A stretch of DNA of 31,861 nt from S144-45 sp015494035 (GTDB lineage Bacteria > Pseudomonadota > Gammaproteobacteria > Xanthomonadales > Marinicellaceae), in contig JALUIX010000055.1 in the NCBI GenBank assembly GCA_027057345.1, forward strand, positions 1-31,861, written 5' to 3'. Made by a program: the position numbers and the translations under genes. Positions within the stretch are counted from its first letter, which is position 1. Every line of letters starts with the position of its first letter. A model generated the notes under the pieces. That model was not told the origin of the DNA, did not search any database, and saw nothing but the letters and a program-made list of their open reading frames with translations. Shown one piece after another: positions 7,450 to 15,412 of this stretch.

Positions 7450-7772
7450 GCGTGTGTCCTGATAACGATAAAGAGGGCGCGGGCCGTTCATCAGCCCCGC
7501 ACTGATGCCATTCACCCAGCCTCCAGATAGCCCTCTGTTTGCTGGGTCAGCCAATGACTTTAGCACAGCCATCCAGCTGTCTTGCCGCAGATGACACAAT
7601 CTGTGACCGAATTCCCGATAAGCGCGGCTCCCTGCGGGACAAACGAGTTTGGCCGGACAGTTCCTGGATGGTGAGAGCGGTGATCGGCGGCTGAAGATAA
7701 CACCCCTGGTGGCCGGGTCAACCGTTTCAGCATTGGGTATAATCGCCTCTTTGCCCGGCAGAGGTCTCTGGT
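7450..7772. other. Divergent intergenic region of about 320 bp
   Basis: This gap separates the minus-strand cNMP/rhodanese gene from the plus-strand permease gene. Part of it (up to 7599) may code if the cNMP gene starts further upstream. Apart from the TATAAT near 7738, no RNA gene, repeat copy or conserved ORF is seen. Confidence 0.5.
7738..7743 (+). promoter_or_regulatory. Probable -10 box for the AmpG-like permease gene
   Basis: GGGTATAATCGCC contains a perfect TATAAT 30 bases before the GTG start, giving a leader of about 22 nt that contains the GAGG ribosome-binding site. The -35 region (around 7715-7720, GGGTCA) is a poor match. Confidence 0.5.
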
Positions 7773-9032
7773 GTGAAAGCCTATTCGTTGCGACAAAAGC
7801 TGATTATCGCCAGCCTGCTCGGTTTTGCATCAGGCCTGCCGCTTTTTGTGCTCTATCAGACCATTCCTGCCTGGTTGCGTGATAACGGCGTCGATCTCAA
7901 ATCCATCGCCCTGTTTCAGCTCATTGGCCTGCCTTACACCTTCAAGTTTCTCTGGGCACCGTTGCTGGATCGCTACCGCCTGCCCTTTCTGGGTTTGCGC
8001 CGCGGCTGGATGGTGGTGATTCAGGTCCTGTTGCTGGTTTCCATTGCGGTCATCGGGCTGTTTGACCCCACCGTGGAGTTGCGTGTTATTGTGGTGCTAA
8101 CGCTGGTCATGACCGCCCTGTCAGCCACTCAGGACATCGTCCTGGATGCCTACCGACGCGAGCTGTTGCAGGATCGCGAGCTGGGCGCTGGCAATGCCTG
8201 GTTCGTCAATGCCTACCGGCTTTCTTCCCTGGTACCCGGTTCCCTGGCGCTGATTCTTGCAGATCACCTGCCGTGGCGACTGGTTTTTCCCATCACCGCA
8301 CTGTTCATGCTGGTGGGGATTGCCGCGGCTTTTGGCATCCGTGAAGTGGCACCGGACAAGCCTCGTACAGTCACCCTGCAGCAAGCCGTGATCGAGCCTT
8401 TTCGGGACTTCCTGCATCGTTTTCAACTGACCGGGGTGACCCTGATTGTGCTTTTTCTGCTGTTTTACAAGCTGGGCGATTCCATGGCCACGGCACTGGC
8501 AACACCCTTTTATCTGGACATGGGTTATGACAAAACCACCATTGGCTCGGTGGCCAAGGTGGCGGCCTTGTGGGCCAGCATTTTCGGGGCTTTTGTGGCC
8601 GGGTTAATCATGCGCCAGGTCAGCCTGATCAAGGCGCTGTTCCTGTTTGGCCTGTTCCAGATGGTGACCATTCTTGGCTTTGCCTGGCTCTCGCAGCTGG
8701 ATGCACCCGATGCCCTGGACCTGTTCGTGGTGGTCAGCCTCGAATACCTGGGTGTGGGTATGGGCACCGTGGCCATTCTGGCGTTTATGGCCAGAGTCAC
8801 TAGCCTGCGCTATGCCGCCAGCCAGTTTGCCTTGCTCACCGCCATTACCGCCATCCCCCGTACCTTTGTCAATGCCAGCACCGGCTGGCTGGTGGATCAA
8901 ATGGGCTACACCCTGTTTTTCCTGCTCTGCTGCCTGCTGGCCCTGCCGGGCATGGCGCTTATCGGCTGGCTTTTGCCCGTACTTAAAAGCGCTGGTGAGA
9001 ACAGCGCTGTTTCCTCTAAGACTTCACCATGA
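7773..9032 (+). CDS. ampG: AmpG-type muropeptide permease (MFS transporter)
   Basis: This 419-residue integral inner-membrane protein has about 12 hydrophobic segments. AmpG imports anhydromuropeptides for cell-wall recycling. Family motifs seen are LLGFASGLPLFVLYQTIPAW (residues 15-34), GLPYTFKFLWAPLLDRY near 52-68, LRRGWMV, and LSATQDIVLDAYRRELL near 115. These are the hallmark N-terminal blocks of AmpG. It is shorter than the 491-residue E. coli protein, as many AmpG homologues are, so transport of a related substrate cannot be excluded. The start is GTG at 7773 with GAGG about seven bases upstream. A TATAAT lies 30 bases before it. Confidence 0.85.
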   Translation: MKAYSLRQKLIIASLLGFASGLPLFVLYQTIPAWLRDNGVDLKSIALFQLIGLPYTFKFLWAPLLDRYRLPFLGLRRGWMVVIQVLLLVSIAVIGLFDPTVELRVIVVLTLVMTALSATQDIVLDAYRRELLQDRELGAGNAWFVNAYRLSSLVPGSLALILADHLPWRLVFPITALFMLVGIAAAFGIREVAPDKPRTVTLQQAVIEPFRDFLHRFQLTGVTLIVLFLLFYKLGDSMATALATPFYLDMGYDKTTIGSVAKVAALWASIFGAFVAGLIMRQVSLIKALFLFGLFQMVTILGFAWLSQLDAPDALDLFVVVSLEYLGVGMGTVAILAFMARVTSLRYAASQFALLTAITAIPRTFVNASTGWLVDQMGYTLFFLLCCLLALPGMALIGWLLPVLKSAGENSAVSSKTSP

Positions 9033-9099
9033 GTCTTTGCCTGCGACGTAACCTGGCTGACATGTCGTCATGAATACAAATCGAACGGGCAATAGCCGG

Positions 9100-9105
9100 T
9101 ATAAT
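9100..9105 (+). promoter_or_regulatory. Probable -10 box for the alpha/beta hydrolase gene
   Basis: GCCGGTATAATTGACT holds a perfect TATAAT about 46 bases before the ATG at 9152. No strong -35 box is seen upstream. The 119-bp gap after ampG contains no clear terminator. Confidence 0.45.
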
Positions 9106-9137
9106 TGACTCTTTTCCCACAAGACGTGCCCGTTGCC

Positions 9138-9165
9138 ATGACTGATAAAACATGACCGATAAAAC
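9138..9165 (+). repeat. Tandem 14-bp duplication covering the start codon of the hydrolase gene
   Basis: ATGACTGATAAAAC (9138-9151) is followed at once by ATGACCGATAAAAC (9152-9165), one base different. The first copy gives a five-codon ORF (MTDKT) whose TGA overlaps the second ATG as ATGA; the second copy is the in-frame start of the hydrolase. Confidence 0.85.
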
Positions 9166-9886
9166 CTGTTCGCCGGACACTTTCCCCGATAGCAGTTGCC
9201 GGCTGTTTCTGGATGGCCCGGCCGGCCGGCTGGAAGTGATGGCATCCCCCCCGGAGCCAGACGCCAAGCCGCTGAAAGCCGTGTCCATTATTGCCCACCC
9301 GCACCCGCTGTTCGGAGGCAGCATGCTAAACAAGGTGGTGCACATGCTGGACAAAGCCCTGCGCGAAGTGGGCGTGCACACAGTGCGCTTCAATTTTCGT
9401 GGCGTCGGCCAAAGCGAGGGCAGCTACGACAACGGCATCGGCGAAACCGATGACCTGCTGGCGGTGCATGACTGGGTCCGGCGCGTATTGCCTGACCATA
9501 CTTTGTGGCTGGCCGGCTTTTCCTTTGGCTCCTACGTGGCCTTGCGCGCGGCCAATTTGCTGCATCCTGCGGTGCTGATCAGCATCGCGCCGCCCGTGGA
9601 GCGCTACGATTTTACCGTGCTGCCTCACCCGGACAGCCCCTGGCTGGTGGTGATGGGCACCGAAGACGACGTGGTTTCTCCCGAGGCCGTGTTTGCCTAC
9701 GTCAAAAGCACACGACCGGCCCCACTGCTGAAAACCCTGCCGGCCGGGCATTTTTTCCACCGCAAACTGCTGGATCTCAAACGCGCCGTGCAGGAGGGCC
9801 TCACAGAGCTGGGCCTGGTGCCAGCCAGTGCAGCCACCCCCGCCACGCCTTCAGCGGCGGATGATCCCGATAACAGGCACACGTGA
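9152..9886 (+). CDS. Alpha/beta-fold hydrolase
   Basis: The 244-residue cytoplasmic protein has the alpha/beta hydrolase pattern. AHPHPLFGGSMLNKVVH (from residue 48) is an oxyanion-region block typical of a proteobacterial family of small hydrolases. The nucleophile elbow is GFSFGS with Ser124. A probable acid is Asp172 or Asp173 (GTEDDVV), and His200 is in PAGHFFH. The last 30 residues are a Pro/Ala/Ser-rich tail without fold signal. The substrate is unknown; homologues are annotated only as hydrolases. No clear Shine-Dalgarno precedes the start, which lies in a duplicated 14-bp segment that creates a mini-ORF in front of it. The gene may be co-transcribed with zapE 38 bp downstream. Confidence 0.82.
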   Translation: MTDKTCSPDTFPDSSCRLFLDGPAGRLEVMASPPEPDAKPLKAVSIIAHPHPLFGGSMLNKVVHMLDKALREVGVHTVRFNFRGVGQSEGSYDNGIGETDDLLAVHDWVRRVLPDHTLWLAGFSFGSYVALRAANLLHPAVLISIAPPVERYDFTVLPHPDSPWLVVMGTEDDVVSPEAVFAYVKSTRPAPLLKTLPAGHFFHRKLLDLKRAVQEGLTELGLVPASAATPATPSAADDPDNRHT

Positions 9887-9924
9887 AGCACCAGCAATGA
9901 CCCGCTATCGGCCATGGCCCAGAG

Positions 9925-11100
9925 ATGCCGTTTCCCCTGCCCATGACAACGCGCAACCACGTGTCCACTAACAGCCTGGCCGGTTCGCCGCAGAGTCGAT
10001 ACGACCAGGAGCTGGCCGCCGGCATACTGCAGCCTGACCCACGCCAGGCCGAAGCCGTCGCGGCTTTCGAAAACCTGCACCGCGTGCTGAAAAAAAATGC
10101 GCGTGCACGTTTTCGGCTTTTCTCACGCCCGAAAAGCGTCCCCAAAGGCCTCTACCTGTACGGCTCGGTGGGTCGCGGCAAAACCCATCTGATGGACCTG
10201 TTTTACGACACGGTGCCCGGCCAGCGCAAACAGCGTTGGCACTACCACGACTTCATGCGCTGGCTGCACGCCCAGCTACGTCAGCAGAAAGACAGCCAGA
10301 ACCCCATGGCACGGGTGATTGAGCGCCTGGGCAAGCGCATTGACCTGTTGTGCCTGGATGAGTTTCTGGTCAATGACATTGCCGATGCCATGCTGCTGGC
10401 CGGGCTGCTGGAGCACCTGGCCGCCAATGGCATCACCCTGGTGACCACGTCCAATGTGGAGCCAGACCAACTATACGCCGGCGGCCTGCAAAGGGCGCGG
10501 TTTTTACCCGCCATTGAGTGGCTGAAGCAAAACACGCAGGTGATTCACTTAGACGGTGGCACAGACTTCCGCTACCAGCAGGCCGGGCACCAAAGGGAGG
10601 ACGTTGGAGATCAAAGGCACGGCCAGCACACAGAACGTCAGAAATGGTTTTATCCCAACGACGACAGGGCCAGGGGCTGCCTGAAAAACTGGTTTCACGC
10701 CTTGGGGGGAACACTGCCTGCGGCACAACCCGCGCCACTGCCGCTCAATGGTCACTGGCTGCCCATTGTGGCGCACCACGAAACGGTACTGTGGACGGAT
10801 TTCACCGCCTTATGCGCGGAAAACCGCCACAGCAACGACTACCTGGAACTGGCCTCCGGGCACCGTGTGTTGCTGGTGAGTGACATTCCGATGATGACAG
10901 ACGAAAACAATGACGCAGCACGGCGTTTCATCACCCTGGTGGACGTGCTTTATGACCGCGGCACGGCGCTGATTGCCAGCGCCGAGACCCATTTCAGTAC
11001 CATTTATCAGGGCCAGCGACTGGCCTTTGAATTCAAACGCACCGTCTCGCGCCTGCATGAAATGCAACGCCTGCCTGTGGCCATAGACGCCAGCCATTAA
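9925..11100 (+). CDS. zapE: Cell division protein ZapE (AFG1-like ATPase)
   Basis: The 391-residue P-loop ATPase has the usual length and layout for ZapE. Walker A is GSVGRGKT (80-87), followed by HLMDLFYD. Walker B is LLCLDEF (141-147). A sensor-like TLVTTSNVEPDQLYAGGLQR and ARFLPAIEWL follow, and RRFITLVDVLYDRG lies near the C-terminus. In E. coli, ZapE associates with the Z-ring during constriction and under stress. The start is uncertain: ATG 9925 or ATG 9943 (seventh residue); neither has a strong ribosome-binding site. The segment around residues 215-235 is rich in Gln, His, Asp and Arg, somewhat unlike the rest. A MITE copy follows the stop. Confidence 0.92.
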   Translation: MPFPLPMTTRNHVSTNSLAGSPQSRYDQELAAGILQPDPRQAEAVAAFENLHRVLKKNARARFRLFSRPKSVPKGLYLYGSVGRGKTHLMDLFYDTVPGQRKQRWHYHDFMRWLHAQLRQQKDSQNPMARVIERLGKRIDLLCLDEFLVNDIADAMLLAGLLEHLAANGITLVTTSNVEPDQLYAGGLQRARFLPAIEWLKQNTQVIHLDGGTDFRYQQAGHQREDVGDQRHGQHTERQKWFYPNDDRARGCLKNWFHALGGTLPAAQPAPLPLNGHWLPIVAHHETVLWTDFTALCAENRHSNDYLELASGHRVLLVSDIPMMTDENNDAARRFITLVDVLYDRGTALIASAETHFSTIYQGQRLAFEFKRTVSRLHEMQRLPVAIDASH

Positions 11101-11134
11101 CCGCTAACCACGCACAGTCAGGGCGAGATATCTA

Positions 11135-11297
11135 GGGAAACTCTGATCGAATCGTGACACGGCATCTTGTGGCGTAAAATCGTCCATTTCTGTGTTGCAA
11201 ACCTTCGCAATAGCCTTGCTATTACGCGCGATTTGCGCCTTGAGCTGAACAATTTTACACGACAATCTGCTCGCGCCAGATTCAATCAGAAGCTCCC
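11135..11297 (-). repeat. Foldback MITE-like element, copy D (inverted relative to the others)
   Basis: A full-length 163-bp copy in the opposite orientation. The left edge is TA plus GGGAAACTCTGATCGAATC. The right edge GCTCCC is followed by CG instead of TA, so one target duplication is lost. It sits in the 224-bp gap between convergent zapE and the TonB-dependent receptor gene. As a large hairpin it may help end transcription from both sides (inference). Confidence 0.9.
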
Positions 11298-11324
11298 CGG
11301 GGCAGAAAGCGCCACCAGCCCGTA

Positions 11325-13382
11325 TCAAAAACGGTAAATCAGCCGCCCCCACAGCGTGCGGCCTGGCTCATTGACCAGGGCCACGTTGCCAAATGCGTCC
11401 TTGCGATTCAGGTGCTGGGCGTATTCGCGGTCAAACAGGTTGTCAATGCCCACATCCACTTGCCAGTGATCCGAAAGGCGATTTTCCGCGTAAATATCCA
11501 CCGTGCTCCAGCCGGGCGTGGCAATAATATCCAGGCCGCTTTGTGGGTCAATCCGGTTTTGCCGTGCCGCCGCATTCAGGCGAGCGCCATAACGCCACTG
11601 ACGAATTTTCTTCTCTACACTGATACGGGCCTCGTGGGATGGAATTTGTGGCAGATAACGCCCGTCGGTGTCGTTATATCCAAAGGTCCAGGAGGCTTCG
11701 GCATTTAGCTTCCAGCCATTGGCCGGCTCAATACCAAAAGCGGCCTCGCCGCCATAAAGTCGCGCATCCACTGAGCGGTAAACCGTTTTACCAGCGACGC
11801 GATCACGCAGAATGTAATCTTTGACATCGTCATAAAAAAGGTTGGCGCTGACTGTCCAGTGTTGGCCAGCGTGGGACAGGCCGGCATCAAACTGACGGTG
11901 CTTTTCCGGCGCCAGCACCGGATTGCCGACCCAGTCAGGCTTGGCGAAATAGCGCTCTGTGGCATCGGCCGTGCGCACCGTTTGGTTAATGTCGGCAAAC
12001 CAGAAAAAGCCGTTGTCTGCGGTGTGCTCATAACGCAACAAACCGCCCGGATTGTTTTCGGAAACACTTTCCCCGCCGGCTCCGTATGTGCGCTGGTAAA
12101 CCGCCGTGGGCGTATTCATGGGGGCGTTGGGCGGTGCCGTATGCAGCAAGGCCGCACCGGCATTCACGTGGTCATACCGCACACCGGCAATCAACTGGCC
12201 ATGGGCGCCCAGGCGGCGTTTGGCGTCCAGAAAGGCGCCACTGACTTCCGTGCGCACATCAGGCCAGGTCCAGGCAATGGTGGTGCCCATCATGGGGTTT
12301 CCCAAACTCGCCAGGCGCCGGGTTTTCTTGTAATCCAGGCCATAGTCCAGTTTCCATCCAGCGGTCTCTGCCGTTTCAGCCACCACGCGCAAGCCATCGG
12401 TGTCCGAATGGGCCGGCGATGCCATTTTCATGCCCGTGTTGGGTCGCAAGGAGTAGTTGTCCATCAGGTGATCCACTTGCGAACGATACGCTTCTATACG
12501 CAGGCCGGATAAGTTGGCAAAGGGTGAATCCAGACGATATTTCAGCCGTGCAGTGCTGGCATCATCGCGCGGGGAATCCATGCCAGCCCCTGGGAACAGG
12601 GCATCAAAGGTGTTGCTGTGTTCATAACCCAGCTCCAGACTCTGGTTTTCAGCCGGACGGTAACCGGCAACAAGACCCCATTGGTGCGACCGAAACGATG
12701 TGCGCCACTCGCGGCCGGCGCCATCGGTGTAATTATCAGCGTCCTTGTATCCTCCAAAAACGCGTAACCAGGCAGACTCGGCCACATGGCTGACGTCAAA
12801 AGACAGACCGGCTTTGAGGCCATTGTCGGTGGTTTTGAAGGCCACGGTGCCGTGGGTGCCCTTTGGCGCTGCTGCCGTATTGCGCTTAAACAGCACCGTG
12901 CCACCGCTGCCGCCTGCCCCATAGCTCAGGGATTGCACTCCCTTGATCACCGTGATTTCATCAAAAGACAGCACATCGGCGAAACTGGTGGGTGGGTCCA
13001 TGCGATTGGGGCAGGCTCCGTGAATAAAGGCTCCATCCAGCAGTACGTTCAGCTGCGTGGCTTTTTGCCCGCGAATGTTTATGTCGATGCCATGACCGCC
13101 CATGCGGCTGCCAGATACCCCCACCAATTCACGTAACTGATCTCCGGTTTCCGACGTGCTTGTTGCATCCAGCGCCTCCGGCGTCATCACCTGACCGGCA
13201 GGCACCTGGCGCAAGAGAGAGCTGTCAGATTCAACACGCAAGGGATCCAGTACGGTGGTTTCTGCTTGCGGCTTTTCTTTTGTGGGGGCTTGCGCCTTGA
13301 CGGCAAGCAGCGGCGAAACAGCCAACGCCAGGCCCAAGCAGAACATGGCCCCTGGTCGATGGGGCTTAAAAGAATGATTCAT
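11325..13382 (-). CDS. oprC: TonB-dependent outer-membrane copper receptor, OprC/NosA type
   Basis: The 685-residue precursor starts at the ATG complementary to 13380-13382, with GGGA seven bases upstream. A signal peptide of about 30 residues ends in AVKA-QA; TVLDPLRVES may be the TonB box. The plug domain runs to about 170 (INIRGQKATQLNVLLDGAF, VIKGVQSLSYG), then a beta-barrel ends in a terminal Phe (LIYRF). FIHGACPNRMDPPTSF contains Cys124-x3-Met128, and DHLMDNYSLR contains His305-x-Met307. As I recall, OprC of Pseudomonas binds copper by CxxxM and HxM with nearly the same spacing. Copper uptake is therefore the likely role, with no copper chaperone or regulator gene adjacent. The open frame to 13595 precedes the signal peptide and is not coding. 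Confidence 0.9.
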   Translation of the reverse strand: MNHSFKPHRPGAMFCLGLALAVSPLLAVKAQAPTKEKPQAETTVLDPLRVESDSSLLRQVPAGQVMTPEALDATSTSETGDQLRELVGVSGSRMGGHGIDINIRGQKATQLNVLLDGAFIHGACPNRMDPPTSFADVLSFDEITVIKGVQSLSYGAGGSGGTVLFKRNTAAAPKGTHGTVAFKTTDNGLKAGLSFDVSHVAESAWLRVFGGYKDADNYTDGAGREWRTSFRSHQWGLVAGYRPAENQSLELGYEHSNTFDALFPGAGMDSPRDDASTARLKYRLDSPFANLSGLRIEAYRSQVDHLMDNYSLRPNTGMKMASPAHSDTDGLRVVAETAETAGWKLDYGLDYKKTRRLASLGNPMMGTTIAWTWPDVRTEVSGAFLDAKRRLGAHGQLIAGVRYDHVNAGAALLHTAPPNAPMNTPTAVYQRTYGAGGESVSENNPGGLLRYEHTADNGFFWFADINQTVRTADATERYFAKPDWVGNPVLAPEKHRQFDAGLSHAGQHWTVSANLFYDDVKDYILRDRVAGKTVYRSVDARLYGGEAAFGIEPANGWKLNAEASWTFGYNDTDGRYLPQIPSHEARISVEKKIRQWRYGARLNAAARQNRIDPQSGLDIIATPGWSTVDIYAENRLSDHWQVDVGIDNLFDREYAQHLNRKDAFGNVALVNEPGRTLWGRLIYRF

Positions 13383-13453
13383 GGGGGGTCCCGTTAAGTC
13401 GGTTGGATTAATAAGCCAAGTGTGTGATACACCCGGTAAAAAAACGAAGCGGC

Positions 13454-13459
13454 ATTTTA
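13454..13459 (-). promoter_or_regulatory. Candidate -10 box for the copper receptor gene
   Basis: On the minus strand ACGGTAAAATGCCGC contains TAAAAT about 72 bases before the ATG. No clear -35 is seen. The gap 13383-13509 also holds the T-rich 3' end of speE (a run of T with one C just after its TAG) and a short inverted repeat CGGCT-CCAA-AGCCG that is not followed by a T tract. Confidence 0.35.
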
Positions 13460-13509
13460 CCGTAACGGCTTTGGAGCCGGTTTGACTGACATCAAAAAAA
13501 AAAGAAAAA

Positions 13510-14364
13510 CTATGAATGCTTGTCTGGCTGATACCAGAACTGCGGCTTGGCCAGGGCAGCCTTGTGAATGTCACGATTGTAATAGCGTGTACCAACGGCG
13601 CAATTTTCCGGCGGGTAAGGCAATTTCAGTTCACCGCCTTTGCGGGCCACGGTGGCACTCCACCAGCCCGAGGGATAACAGGACTGGGGGAAATGCAGCC
13701 AGTCGGTGGACTGAAAGCCCACGTCCTGGAGTTTTTGCTGCATGTCGGCAATCAGGTTGGTGTGCAACAGGGGCGATTCGCTTTGCTGCACCAGCACCCC
13801 GCCGGGTTTCAGGGCGCGGAAACATAACTTGTAAAACGGGTGTTCAAACAGGCCTTCGGCCACCCCCACCGGGTCGGTGCTGTCGATAATCAGCAAATCC
13901 AGCGAGTTCTCCGCCTGTTTTTCAATCCATTTAAGGCCGTCAGCAAACAGCAGGGTGGCGCGCGGGTCATTGTTGCTTTCACACAACTCGGGGAAATATT
14001 TTTCCGACAAGCGCGTGACCTGTTCGTCAATGTCAATCTGGGTGACGGATTTGACGTTCTTGTGTTTCAGCACCTCTTTCAGCGTGCCGCAGTCACCGCC
14101 TCCGATGATGGCCACGTGACGCACTTCCGGATGGGTGCAGAGGACCGGATGGGTCAGCATTTCGTGGTAAAAAAAGTTTTCACGCCCTGTGAGCATAATG
14201 CAGCCATCAATAACCATCAGATTACCAAAATCGGTGGTGGCGTAGACCTCGATGTGCTGATACGGTGTTTTGACATCCGCCAGTTTTTCACGCACACGAA
14301 ACCCCACCGCGGATCCGGTGGAATCCATCGCTTCGATAAACCAGCCTGCTTTCAGGTTCGACAT
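13510..14364 (-). CDS. speE: Spermidine synthase (polyamine aminopropyltransferase)
   Basis: The 284-residue enzyme transfers an aminopropyl group from decarboxylated SAM to putrescine. It shows TPYQHIEVY (33-41), VIDGCIMLTGRENFFYHEML (51-70), the methyltransferase-like loop GGGDCGTLKEVLKH (88-101) and DSTDPVG (161-167) with the probable catalytic Asp. Gly-Gly is more usual than Cys-Gly in the GGGD loop, a mild variant. SpeE needs decarboxylated SAM from SpeD, which is not in the window. SpeA, which starts the route to putrescine, is 1.0 kb away on the other strand. The start MSNLKAGWFIEAM has GGGA about eight bases before it. Confidence 0.95.
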   Translation of the reverse strand: MSNLKAGWFIEAMDSTGSAVGFRVREKLADVKTPYQHIEVYATTDFGNLMVIDGCIMLTGRENFFYHEMLTHPVLCTHPEVRHVAIIGGGDCGTLKEVLKHKNVKSVTQIDIDEQVTRLSEKYFPELCESNNDPRATLLFADGLKWIEKQAENSLDLLIIDSTDPVGVAEGLFEHPFYKLCFRALKPGGVLVQQSESPLLHTNLIADMQQKLQDVGFQSTDWLHFPQSCYPSGWWSATVARKGGELKLPYPPENCAVGTRYYNRDIHKAALAKPQFWYQPDKHS

Positions 14365-14394
14365 GGGCGCTGTCCCGTGTGAAATAAAGGCGTG

Positions 14395-14400
14395 ATTTTA
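14395..14400 (-). promoter_or_regulatory. Candidate -10 box for speE
   Basis: The minus strand reads CCGGTAAAATCACGCC, with TAAAAT about 31 bases before the speE ATG. A weak TTTCCG lies 17 bp upstream (14423-14418). Confidence 0.4.
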
Positions 14401-14439
14401 CCGGCATTTGCGTATGGCGGAAAGGGTTAAACTGGCGGC

Positions 14440-15144
14440 TCAGTGTCCATACAGCCGGGCAGCATCCTGAAACAGTAACCAGGATGTCAAAATGTACTTG
14501 TCGTTTGAACGCGGCGTATTGCCGCGGTGGGTGTGCGTAAAACCGGCCGGCGCTATCACCATGGTGCCCTGCACCGGCTTGACCCGTTTCTTCTGATAGA
14601 AAAATTCCGTTTCCCCGCCGGATTCCACATCATTGAGGTAGAACATCCACAGCAAGACCCGGTGCAGCGAGAGTTGTTGCGGGTCTGCCGGGTGGGGAAA
14701 ATGCTCTGAATGCCAGTGAAAATAGCCCCCTTGTCCGGCCCGGTAGCGTTGCAGGTTAATACTGCCCAGGCGATACACCTGGGTGATGAGCTGTTTCAGC
14801 GCCGCTTCCGGCATGGCTTGAATGTCGGCATGTGCCAGTGGCCGCACACGGCCATCAGCGGCTTGGTGTTGCAGGGCCACCGCGCCAGCCAGCAAATGTG
14901 GATAACGCCGAACGTATTTGACCAGGCCATCCAGCACCGCTTGTTGCACCGTCACGATCTCGCTCTGCCAGCGATCCAGGTGGCTGTCCAGGGTCAAATC
15001 CGTGCTGTGTTTTTTTTGCGGGTCAACGCCAAAACCGGTGCGCCCGGGATGTATGGCCGGGTCGGCTTCAAACTTGTCAATGCAGTGCCTGCAGAACTCG
15101 ACAGGTAACTGTTGGGGGTATTCGACAATAAAATCTTCAGACAT
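14440..15144 (-). CDS. 2-oxoglutarate/Fe(II)-dependent oxygenase (prolyl-hydroxylase-like)
   Basis: The 234-residue protein has a double-stranded beta-helix oxygenase core in its C-terminal half. Key blocks are RYRAGQGGYFHWHSEHFP (133-150), HRVLLWMFYLNDVESGGETEF (161-181), KPVQGTMVIAPAGFTHTHRG and DKYILTSWLLF. The iron site appears to be His145-x-Glu147 with a distal His at 204 or 206, the HxE variant of the usual HxD. The Lys/Arg after RSND could bind 2-oxoglutarate. The substrate is unknown; relatives are common in marine bacteria and phages. It precedes speE on the same strand with a 75-bp gap, so a link to polyamine metabolism is possible but unproven. Confidence 0.82.
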   Translation of the reverse strand: MSEDFIVEYPQQLPVEFCRHCIDKFEADPAIHPGRTGFGVDPQKKHSTDLTLDSHLDRWQSEIVTVQQAVLDGLVKYVRRYPHLLAGAVALQHQAADGRVRPLAHADIQAMPEAALKQLITQVYRLGSINLQRYRAGQGGYFHWHSEHFPHPADPQQLSLHRVLLWMFYLNDVESGGETEFFYQKKRVKPVQGTMVIAPAGFTHTHRGNTPRSNDKYILTSWLLFQDAARLYGH

Positions 15145-15187
15145 CTGTTTATCCGGTTTCTATAAGGGTTTTCGTGACAATGCCCTA

Positions 15188-15350
15188 GGGGAGCTCTGAT
15201 TGAATCTGGCGCGAGCAGATTGTCGTGAAAAATTGTTCAGTTCAAGGCGCAAACCGCACGCAATAGCAAGGCTATAGTGAAGGTTTGCAACGCAGAAATG
15301 GACGATTTTACGCCACAAGATGCCGTGTCATGATTCGATCAGAGCTTCCC
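15188..15350 (+). repeat. Foldback MITE-like element, copy E
   Basis: A 163-bp copy with TA on both sides (15186-15187 and 15351-15352); counting the neighbouring bases, both sides read CTAG. The ends are GGGGAGCTCTGATTGAATC and GATTCGATCAGAGCTTCCC. The centre is AATAGC-AAG-GCTATA. It lies in the divergent gap between the 2OG oxygenase gene and speA, about 60 bp from the speA start. Confidence 0.92.
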
Positions 15351-15396
15351 TAGGCTAACGGAGGGGCATCAAAATGGCAATGCCACGGACTGATAA

Positions 15397-15411
15397 CGGG
15401 TAAAATACCCG
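15397..15411 (+). promoter_or_regulatory. Palindrome and TAAAAT immediately before the speA start
   Basis: CGGGTA-AAA-TACCCG is a perfect inverted repeat with 6-bp arms ending two bases before the speA ATG (15413). It contains TAAAAT at 15401-15406. As a -10 box this would start transcription at or near the ATG, giving a leaderless mRNA, and no ribosome-binding site is visible. A second perfect palindrome, TGGCA-A-TGCCA, lies at about 15374-15384. Operator or promoter function is inferred. Confidence 0.4.
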
Positions 15412-15412
15412 C

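Noticed and set aside
13383..13595. N-terminal extension of the TonB-dependent receptor
   Set aside because: It precedes a good signal peptide that starts at 13382 and runs through the T-rich end of speE.
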